This document shows positions 55,430 through 64,000 of a stretch of 64,000 nucleotides of DNA, piece after piece. The first letter of the stretch is position 1, and every line of letters begins with the position of its first letter. The notes beneath the pieces are model-generated. The model was not told the DNA's origin. It ran no database searches and saw only the letters and a list, made by a program, of their open reading frames with translations. Both the position numbers and the translations under genes were made by a program. Source of the stretch: Ancistrus triradiatus (Eukaryota; Chordata; Actinopteri; Siluriformes; Loricariidae); assembly GCA_025084515.1 (NCBI GenBank), contig JAJAGP010000227.1, positions 62,001 through 126,000 on the forward strand, written 5' to 3'.

Positions 55430-57702
55430 TGAGTAGTTTTGAGATATTGAGTTTCAAAAATGGTGCATTCTGCATAGCAAAACTGATATGTGGAATACGT
55501 CTCTTTCATACATGAAAATAACAGACACTCTAAATGTATTCTAAATGTGCAATATTAAAATCCTACTAAATTTGTAAATTAGTTTTTTTGCAACAGGATA
55601 AATGTAGAAATTCTAATCCTAAAAACTCACTTTCTCCTTGGAATTACAGCGTGTTTTTCTGGCAAAGCATAAAAAAGAAGGATTGGTTTTCAAGGTTTGC
55701 AACTCCTATTTCTTTTTAGTGTCATAACAGACTGTCAACATGTATCAGAAAATAAAACATCACATTTTTATTATTTTGTTTTCATGGCATTTCTTGTTTT
55801 AGGACAAATTATCTTTTTTTTTATTCAAAAAACATTGCAAGTTACGTATAAAAGGTCATTGCTAAATAATTTGTCCAGTGCAGAGATCGGTTATAGGTAG
55901 GAACCATTAGTTTACGTTTCCTTTAGGTTAGACAGAAGCTGTTCCTGCAAGTAGGGGAGACCGGGTATGGTGGTAACATGGGGAGAGTTGTAACACCACC
56001 AATTTCACCAGTCACGTATAAGATTCATATGATAAGGAGTCATATGATCATTTCAGTGTGTACCCACTTCCTCCTTGATCCCACATGGTGGCTGTCAAGG
56101 CTGAAAACAGGCACATGCAGAGTCTATAAAGAAAAAACTAATTGAGGTAAGAAAGTAAATTTTTGAACCAAGACTATATTTTGTTTAGTACTTATACTAT
56201 TATAGATGAAACCATATGAATTATATTACATTAAATTGTAGTTTCTCAGGCAAACTGTGATGCATTTTTTCCCCTGCTAATTTCCACTATGCTAATACAG
56301 CTGGCTAAACAATGTCTGACAGGGGTGGGGTGGGTTGTAACACATCTTTACAACCATCCCCTTACATACAACTAAGAAAACTTTCTTGATTTTAATAATT
56401 TTACAGAATGCCTAGGCAGTGGAAAAGAAAGACTGACAGAGGTGTGCCTGCAAATGTTTTTTGAAGTCACAAAGAAGAACAAGTCAGTCCAGATCAGTTG
56501 CGAAGGCACATTGGATCTGCCACGTAAAACTGAGCAGATGCTGCAAATCACCGCAGAAGCTGAAAGGGGTCCAGTGATCTTCTTGCTGTAGGTTACTGGA
56601 GCAGCAACAAAGTTTTCTCTGAAATGCAGCAGGAAGTGTTGGTTAACTATTTGAATCAGGCCGCAGACCTGGGGACTGTACCCTAGCGGTTATGGTACTG
56701 GAGTCTAGACCAGAAGGTTTAAATCCCACCTCTGCCAAGCTGCCACTGTTGGGTTCTTGAGCAAGACCCTTAACCCACAATTGCTTGGATTGTAAGACTA
56801 TCAATTGTAAGTCACTCTGGATAAGGGCTTCTGCTAAATGACATAAATGCCAAAAACCTGTGTTATGGACTCACTCCACGTGAGGTAAGAAAGGGAATTT
56901 GAGTTTTGGTCAGTCACAGAGAGATAGAGACTGGATTGTTCTGGATTGTTCTTTTATTTCAATCAACCTCTTTTTGAAGCATATTGGATGGTGTGGTCTT
57001 TGTTTTTGCTTCTTTTGTTTAATTGTTACAACCTACCCCGGTAGAGAGCAATATTTCATGTTTCAAAAATGTTATGTTTAATTTCCTCATGACGTCTTTT
57101 TAAGTCTATATTTAAGTATTAGCTGTTTAAGGTGTTGTGGCGTCCCTACAGGAGGAAGGAGACTGCTGGCTCAGGTTGAGCTTTCACTCAGATCACTGCA
57201 TGGGCAAAAATATCATTATTTAGTGCACTTGCAACAGGTCCCCAAATTCACTCACACACACACACACACACACACACACGATAATTAAAGATGTTATGAG
57301 CGTTTCTAAATTTTTCTAAATTACATTTGTCGAAATTTACAATATCACCCAAGCCTTGTCACATCAAAGAGTGTTTGAAGGTGATTGCTATTTTAAATAC
57401 AGGATGGTTAACTAGATCAGAGATTCTAAATGTAATGTATTTATGGTATAGGCTCATTGATAGTATAATGTGTAATATAGTGATAGTATAATGCTATTAA
57501 TTTCACAATTTTTAATTATTCACTGATGTAATCATGTCTATAAGATTTAAATATGTAAACAGACATTGTACATCAAATGAGAATGGTACCCCTTTAAAGG
57601 CTTCACTATGTGTGTAAAACACATGCAAAGATGGTTAAATACAATTTATTGAAAATGCACATGGAATAACAGATATCTAAGTAGATAGACAGATAGATAG
57701 AT
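55430..57702. repeat. Duplicated block, unit 2 (left part)
   Basis: 55430-55830 and 57355-57702 match unit 1. Between them about 1.5 kb is extra, including 'gagaccgggtatggtggtaa'/'gggtgggttgtaacac' repeat fragments (55960-56400), a SINE, and (CA)n at 57251-57280. No gene. Confidence 0.65.
56671..56852 (+). repeat. tRNA-derived SINE
   Basis: Box-A-like 'tagcggttatggtactgg' start, box B 'gaaggtttaaatccc', then 'ccttaacccacaattgc' and the tail 'ctctggataagggcttctgc', the L2-like end shared by many fish SINEs. Confidence 0.8.
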
Positions 57703-57910
57703 TGTTAGGATCCGCGGCCTACACCCAGATTTTTCGTTGTTTTTTTGCGGTCACGGGCAACCTGCACTACATCGAACACAATCTTGCAGGAGCACCAGGA
57801 GCAAAACAGTTCCTGTCTCCTGTTCCTGTTCCTGTTCCTGCCTAGAGGATGTCCGTTCAGGGTCCTGCCTAAAGCTCGCTCCCTCCAGAAACCTTTCAGA
57901 GCATACTCGT

Positions 57911-58140
57911 GCCGGGGACCGTCCAGAACGCCTTGCTCCCAGAGGATGTCCAAAACGTGCAGCTTCCAGAGGACGTCCAGAACACCTTGCTCCCAGAGGA
58001 TGTCCAGAACGCCTTGCTCCCAGAGGATGTCCAGAACGCCTTGCTCCCAGAGGATGTCCAGAACGCCTTGCTCCCAGAGGATGTCCAGATTGCTCTGCTT
58101 TCAGAGGATGTCCAGAACGCTCAGCTTCCACAGATCGTCT
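57911..58140 (+). repeat. 27-bp (9-codon) tandem array in element D
   Basis: About eight units of gatgtccagaacgccttgct plus cccagag, encoding DVQNALLPE. Open in one plus frame (about 57909-58187) and followed by degenerate 'ccagaggtcgtc' units to about 58300. Confidence 0.9.
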
Positions 58141-59189
58141 GTTCCCGAGACCCTCCAGAGGTTGTCCGTTTTTTTGAGACCCTCTAGAGGTCTTCCCCTC
58201 CCAAGATTTTCCAGAGGTCATCTGTTCCCGAGACCTTCCAGAGGTCGTACAGAGTGCATCTCTTCCTCTAGAAGATGTCCAGAGCATGCCAATTCCAGAG
58301 GACTTCCAGCCCTGGTTCTGCTCTAAGGACACCTGTTTCTGTCTCATTCCAGGCACATCCGTCCTGAGAACGTCCGCTAAAGTGCCTGCTCTCTGGATGT
58401 CCGTTCCATGGCCGGCCCCTAGGGCATCTGTTTCAGTGTCTGTTCCGGGGATGTCCACCCTGGGTCCTGTGCCTAGGACATCTGTTCCTGCACCTGCTCC
58501 CAGAACGTCTGATCCTGTGCCAGTTCCAAGGACGTTTGTCCCAGAGGCACTTGGATGATCTGACATCCCCTTGGACTCGTACCCTCCTTACAGCCTCCCA
58601 CCACCCACCCGTGGCAGTTATGGTGCCACTGATCGCCAGCAGCCCGATGATGACTCTGCTAGCCAGTGGCACGGTGGCCCTGTTTTCTCTGACCCTTGCC
58701 CTCCATCCAGCCTCCCAACACCTATCAGTGTTTGGTATGGCTGTCCCAATCATCAGGGGCTCAGTGGCAACCACAACCCTCCCAGGTGTTGCCCTGAAAG
58801 AAAGATTCCAAATATGCGCAGCTGGGCTCAGCTCTTTATAGCCCTGCTCTCCCAAACGCTGTTGTGGTAGCATTGTCTCGGTTTCGCCCGAGCGTTTGGT
58901 ATGGTTTCTTTATTTGCTCCTCGTTTCCTGGATACCTATGGCTTACTTTATGTTGTTGTTCCGTCCGCCTTGGATTATTCCTGTTTTCGGTTTTTGCCCA
59001 TTGTGAACTTTTTTCCTCCTGTGGATTCATTTCTTTTGCGGTTCTGTCCGCTGTGGACCTTTTCTGTAAGTTCTCCAGTTCCGGCTGCATCCGCTCTGCT
59101 TTGCCTTGTTCGCGGCTGCGTCCACGGGTTGGTGTTTCTGTTTGCAGTCCCGTCCGCTTCTGTTTTCCTAGGCACAGGTTTCTAGTCCC

Positions 59190-59440
59190 GTAGCACTTCC
59201 CAGGCCGGCGTTAGCTTACCCCAGCCAGGTTGCTTCCCATAGCTTCTCCCAGGCCGGCGTTAGCTTTCCCAGGCCGGTGTAGCTTCCGGTAGCATCTCCC
59301 AGGCCGGTATTAGCTTCCCTCAGTCAGCATAGCTTCCCATAGCTTCTACCAGGCCAGCATTAGCTTCTCCTAGCTGGCATAGCTTTCCCTAGCTTCCTCA
59401 GCATGGCATGTGGCTCCACAGCCCAGCACTAGCTCCTAGC
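59190..59440 (+). repeat. Degenerate GC-rich minisatellite
   Basis: Loose repeats of 'cccaggccggcgttagctt' alternating with 'cccatagcttct', unit length variable (about 20-35). No coding frame. Confidence 0.7.
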
Positions 59441-59724
59441 CTTGTCCTGTTCCCCTAGTCCCTGGTTTAATTCTCTTAGTCTGGTTTCGTTTGTTTTTCT
59501 TTTTGGTTCTGTGTAGATTGTTCAGTTAGCTGTGTTTCCCTCTTTTCTTCTTTTGCCATTCCAGAGTTTGGGTTCTGTGTATTTTTTTAATTCTGTCGTT
59601 TTTAATTCTGTCGTATCTGCTGACTGTGGTTTTTCTTTTGGTGTTGCGCATTATCTCTGTCATGACGGTGGCCAACTGGCAAATAAAAGACGACTACAGG
59701 TTCAATGGTTATGACCATATTTAA

Positions 59725-60660
59725 TAGGCTTTAACAGCCAAACCTGACTAACACTGAGGATAACCACAAAGCAATAGCAGGCTTAACCCACTTAATAAAG
59801 GCAATAACGAGCCTAAACCACGTAACCGAAGCACTAACAGGTTTTAACCGTGTTACAGGAGCAATGGCGGGCTTTAACCGCTTTACAGAAGCACTAACTA
59901 GTTTAAACCGCGTTACAGAAGCAATATCGGGCTTTAACCACTTTACAGAAGCACTAACTGGTTTAAACCGCGTTACAGAAGCAATATCGGGCTTTAACCG
60001 CTTAACAGAAGCACTAGCTGGTTTAAACCACGTTACAGAAGCAATATCAGGCTTTCACCGCTTTACAGAAGCACTAACTAGTTTAAACCTCGTTACAGAA
60101 GCAATATCGGGCTTTCACCGCTTAACAGAAGCACTAACTAGTTTAAACCACGTTACAGAAGCAATATCAGGCTTTCACCGCTTTACAGAAGCACTAACTA
60201 GTTTAAACCTCGTTACAGAAGCAATATCGGGCTTTAACCGCTTTACAGAAGCACTAACTAGTTTAAACCTCGTTACAGAAGCAATATCGGGCTTTAACTG
60301 CTTTACAGAAGCACTAACTAGTTTAAACCGCGTTACAGAAGCAATATCGGGCTTTAACCACTTTACAGAAGCACTAACTGGTTTAAACCGCGTTACAGAA
60401 GCAATATCTGGCTTTAACTGCTTAACAGAAGCACTAGCTGGTTTAAACCACGTGACAGGAGCAATAGCGGGCTTTAACCGCTTAACAGAAGCACTAGCTG
60501 GTTTAAACCTCATTACAGAAGCAATATCGGCTTTAACTACTTAACTGAAGCAGTAACTGGTTTAAACCGCATTACAGAAACGATATCTGGCTTTAACTGC
60601 TTAACAGAAGCACTAACAGGTTTAAACCACGTGACATGGCGGGCTTTAACCGCTTAACAG
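59725..60660 (+). repeat. 60-bp array made of two diverged 30-bp half-units (20-codon repeat)
   Basis: About 31 half-units; lines from 59881 to 60480 are in exact 60-base register. Half-units encode GFNRFTEALT and SLNRVTEAIS. The plus frame is open for 226 codons (59864-60544). Hydrophobic residues recur at 3-4-residue spacing, so the peptide would form an amphipathic helix. No start context or partner domain is evident. Confidence 0.9.
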
Positions 60661-60671
60661 AAGCATTAGTG

Positions 60672-60845
60672 AACTCAAACGGCAAGGCCCTGGAGCAGAA
60701 GGTCCAGGGTTCAAATCCCACCTCTGTCAAGCTGCCACTGTTGGGTCCTTGAGCAAGACCCTTAACCCACAATTGCTTGGATTGTACCCATTGTAAGTCG
60801 CTCTGGATAAGGGCGTCTGCTAAATGCTGTAAATGCAAATGCAAA
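60672..60845 (+). repeat. tRNA-derived SINE inside element D
   Basis: Box B 'ggtccagggttcaaatccc', then 'ccttaacccacaattgcttg' and tail 'ctctggataagggcgtctgc', ending in AAATGC repeats. Same family as 56671-56852. Confidence 0.8.
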
Positions 60846-61301
60846 TGCAACAGAAACAATCGCGACCTAACCGCGTAACGAAACAAAACTCCAAAAGACC
60901 CGAAAGGTACCGATGAAAATGCGAAGGACGTTCTCCGATACCGTCATAGCAGTCAAAAGGTCTAAGGACCAAGAAATACCCCGCACCATGGGAGAACTAG
61001 GGCCTTGCCTAAACACAGCATAGAACAGCTGAAAGCAATCTCTGTAAGTGAGATTACTAGCTTCTCCCTCGGTTGCTCAGCAAGTCTGGCGGGGCATAGC
61101 AACAGTCTTGTCCGGATCACCCCCTAGTGACCGGGAAGAAAACGCGAGTTCAGTCTCTGGCGATCCGTGAAAATCCCTGTGACCGTTTATTGTTATTTTC
61201 CTGCCTCCTGGGGACTGTTTTGTTTAATAAACTGTTTGATTTTAACTGGAATCTGCATAATTGTCTGCCATCTGTTTCTCCACACACCACCATATCCTAA
61301 C

Positions 61302-61302
<1 letters not shown>

Positions 61303-61360
<58 letters not shown>

Positions 61361-62450
61361 TGTACAAATTATACATTTGTCATATGAATTAAAATCAGAA
61401 AAAAGCAGGTCACTAGTTGATGTTTGCTGTCGTGAAGAACAGGAAGTACAACATGGGAGAATAAGGTCGAGTCAATACATAAGACTAAAAGTCAGGTACA
61501 TCTGTATAGTCTTCTGTCTGGAAAAGCCAGTTCTTTCCTGTTAAATTCATCTTCTGTATTTATACTGTTCACTATTCTTTTTTTTTTTTTTGGATACACA
61601 TCTGTTCTGAAATGTTACTGAATGATGTTGGTGTGGATGGAATAAGAGACTTCTTAATAAATTATACAGATGAGAATGTCTATAATGTTTGTGCATTATT
61701 TCAGTCATTGCATAAATTCGTTGAGTAATATCAGTTACTTCTAATCACACTACAAGAACATTACAATCCATTGAGCTTTGTAGTCTCCGTGGTGTTTTTC
61801 CATAACATACATTGTTATGGTATGTTATAAGTAATATTGGCACACTAATTAAAGGAGCAATTAGCTCTAACCAAAACGTGATTATCATATGTTTGTAAAT
61901 CCGTATGTGTTTTCAATTGCACAATAAGTTCAAGATTACAAATCGGTATTGTTTACTAGTTAATTAGGGTCTAGGGGTAGAATGGCAGTAGGTAAGAACA
62001 AACTGAAGAAAAGCAAATTAATTTTCAAACTGGATATTATTCCATAATGGGTAGCACTAATGTCCCAAAATGACAAATAGAAATGAACCATGACTCAAGA
62101 ACACTTGGTGAGAGAGTTCAGTGTTCATCTTTAAGGCTGATGATCATGAATGTAAGCAGATACTTTGTGCTGTATGCATAAATGCCATTTCACCCACGTC
62201 ATCAAGGGAATTTTGTGGTATTAAAAGATTAACTGGTCATGTCCTTGTCAGGCGATGCAGTTTTTTTTCCTTGCAATTGATATATTTCTATATAATCGTA
62301 GGCATCTAAGAAGATAAATGAGTTGGGTCTATAATTTACAATTTATTAACTTATATGAACAATTACTTTACTTCTAAAAATAAATAGCAATACCACAATA
62401 TAGTTAATACCATAAAAGCTCAGTCACAAGAAATATCATTCACAAATTCA
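61303..62450. repeat. Duplicated block, unit 2 (right part), with (GATA)n
   Basis: (GATA)n at 61303-61361, then a close match to 53493-54490 (repeat 'c'). No gene. Confidence 0.7.
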
Positions 62451-62451
62451 T

Positions 62452-62580
62452 TCATTTTCTTATCGCTGCCAGGCAGGAACAGCCCTAGACAGGGTGCCAA
62501 TCCATCCTAGGGCACACACACTCACCCACTCACACTCAATCTGCCTAACACATGTTTTTGGAATGTGAGGGAAACCGGAA
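62452..62580 (-). repeat. Antisense SINE/L2-tail repeat, truncated
   Basis: 'aggaacagccctagacaggg', 'acatgtttttggaatgtgag' and 'ggaaaccgga', cut off where the Tc1 copy begins. Confidence 0.7.
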
Positions 62581-64000
62581 ATGAGAGAGGTCTGTAATTT
62601 TCATCATAGGTACACTTCAACTACGAGAGACAAAATGAGAAAAAAAAAAGTCCAGGAAATCACATTGTAGGATTTTTAAAGAATTTAATTGTAAATTATG
62701 GTGGAAAATAAGTATTTGGTCAATGGCAAAAGTTCAACTCAATACTTTGTAATATAACCTTTGTTGGCAATGACAGAGGTCAAACGTTTCCTGTAAGTCT
62801 TCACCAGGGTTTGCACACACTGTTGCTGGTAATTTTGGCCCATTACTCCATGCAGATCTCCTCTAGAGCAGTGATTGTTTTGGGGGCTGTCGCTGGACAA
62901 CATGGACTTTCAACTCCCTCCACAAATTTTCTATGGGGTTGAGGTCTGGAGACTGCCTAGGCCTACTCCAGGACCTTGAAATGAAAAGGTTTTTGTCTTA
63001 AAATCTCACAATACATGGCCCCGTTTTCATTCTTCCCTTAACACGGATCAGTCGTCCTGTCCCCTTGCAGAAAAACAACCCCAAAGAATGATGTTTCCAC
63101 CCCCATGCTTCAGAGTAGGTATGGTGTTCTTGGGATGCAACTCAGCATCCAAACACGATGAGTTTTTACCAAATAGTCCTGATATTATATCACATGATAT
63201 TCTCCAATCCTCTACTGGATCATCCCTATACTCTCTGGCAAATTCAGACGTGCCTGGACATGTACTGGCTTAAGCAGGGGGACATGCCTGGCACTGCAGG
63301 ATCTGAGTCCCTCTCGTGTGTTACTGATGGTAGCCTTTGTTACTTTGGTCCCAGCTCTTTGCAGGTCATTCATCAGGTCCCTCCGTGTAGTTCTGGGATT
63401 TTTGCTCACTGTTCTCATGATTATTTTGACCCCACGGGATGAGATCTTGCATGGGGCCCCAGATTGAAGGAGATTATCAATGGTCTTGTATGTCCTCCAT
63501 TTTCTTACAATTGCTCCCACAGTTGATTTATTCATGCCAACCTGCTTGCCTATTGTAGATTAACTCTTCCCAGCCTGGTGCAGGTCTACAATTTTCTTCC
63601 TGGTGTCCTTTGACAGATATTTGGTCTTGTCCATGGTTGAGATTGGATTCTCACTGTTTGAGGCTGTGGACAGGTGTCTTTTATACAGATAATGAGAACA
63701 AACAGGTGCCATTAATACAGGTAATGAGTGGAGGACAGAAGAGCTTCTTAAAGAAGAAGTTACAGGTCTGTGAGAGCCAGAAATCTTGCTTGTTTGTGGG
63801 TGACCAAATACTTATTTTCCACCATGATTTGCAGTTAAATTAAAAAAAAATCCTACAATGTGATTTCTTGGATTTTTTTCTCATTTTGTCTCTCATAGTT
63901 GAAGTGTACCTATGATGAAAATTACAGACCTCTCTCATCTTTCTAAGTAGGAGAACATGCACAATCAGTGGATGACTAAATACTTTCTTGCCCCACTGTA
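62581..64000 (-). mobile_element. Tc1-like element, broken transposase, right end at window edge
   Basis: The right end ...cttgccccactgta falls on the last base of the window; the left terminal repeat is missing. The minus-strand transposase shows MNKSTVGAIVRKWRTYKTID and RRDLMNDLQRAGTKVTKATI (63212-63535, DNA-binding half) and a DLNPIENLWRE-type remnant near 62935. Interrupted by stops and frameshifts. Confidence 0.85.

Larger units (their letters stand above)
57703..61302. mobile_element. 3.6-kb LTR-like unit rich in tandem arrays (element D)
   Basis: Starts TGTTAGGATCC at 57703 and ends ATCCTAACA at 61302, with an 8-base terminal inverted repeat (TGTTAGGA/TCCTAACA). TAGAT lies on both sides, though this is also part of the host GATA repeat. 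Unit 1 of the duplicated block (53440-53492) is the empty state. The right end has 'tttaataaactgtttga' poly(A)-like sequence and resembles the end of the solo LTR at 23-730. I cannot find two direct LTRs, so it may be one rearranged LTR element. It carries arrays at 57911-58140, 59190-59440 and 59725-60660, plus a SINE. No pol genes. Confidence 0.6.

Noticed and set aside
57751..58566. 271-codon minus-strand ORF over the 27-bp array of element D
   Set aside because: Repeat-driven shadow frame rich in Gly-Ala-Arg with no domain; the plus frame is equally open and matches the other elements' orientation.
57911..60660. Regular short repeats that could look like a CRISPR array
   Set aside because: Units are contiguous with no unique spacers, in a eukaryotic genome, and encode in-phase peptides; they are minisatellites.
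60672..60845. tRNA gene (box-B-like sequence)
   Set aside because: Box B is followed by a SINE body and L2-like tail and no cloverleaf can be drawn; it is a SINE, like 56671-56852.

Overview
The window is teleost fish DNA. The evidence is spliced genes with GT-AG introns, many families of fish Tc1-like transposons, L2-type LINEs, Ty3-type LTR elements, tRNA-derived SINEs with a fish-type 3' tail, and long microsatellites. An otophysan fish, perhaps a catfish, is my guess; the sequence alone does not name the species.

The only host genes I can support are a plus-strand tandem cluster of secreted trypsin-fold serine proteases (family S1A, tryptase/prostasin/PRSS27-like). Five loci are visible. 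(1) 881-2149: last two coding exons only, with a premature TAG. (2) 5109-10579: complete six-exon gene of 276 codons, but with Asn at the oxyanion-hole Gly193. (3) 28323-32816: complete six-exon gene of 276 codons with all catalytic motifs; the best functional candidate. (4) 39954-40229: a dead copy in which exon 1 has a stop codon and exon 6 is inverted beside a 47-bp perfect hairpin. (5) 46818-47250: a divergent two-exon relic with Ser193 and no Cys220. Complete copies share six exons (49, 21, 163, 269, 146 and 183 coding bases), identical splice phases and a TATA promoter. The probable role is a secreted Arg/Lys-specific protease; substrate and tissue cannot be read from sequence.

The rest is mostly mobile DNA. 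Several insertions are defined to the base by target-site duplications, and some also by an unoccupied paralogous site in the same window: solo LTRs at 23-730, 1235-1921 and 9465-9725; a non-autonomous LTR element at 14562-17580; a piggyBac-like TTAA element at 12076-13444 inside an L2 LINE; a near-complete but decayed Ty3 chromovirus-type element at 42644-46712; and a 3.6-kb LTR-like unit at 57703-61302 inside a GATA microsatellite. A second LINE with an intact 584-codon reverse-transcriptase ORF lies at 20670-23846. Tc1-like copies from at least seven subfamilies occur throughout, all decayed.

The most unusual content is in three LTR-type elements (14562-17580, 35737-38558, 57703-61302). 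Each carries coding-phase tandem arrays of 27, 30, 51 or 60 bp, encoding 9-, 10-, 17- or 20-residue peptide repeats. In the first two the array lies between a Gag-like head and a shared tail (ERKPP then RPG) next to the 3' polypurine tract. This looks like a non-autonomous retroelement lineage encoding a Gag-repeat protein. The window is also internally duplicated: 14011-18600 matches 40493-42170, and 52620-54490 matches 55430-62430 apart from insertions.
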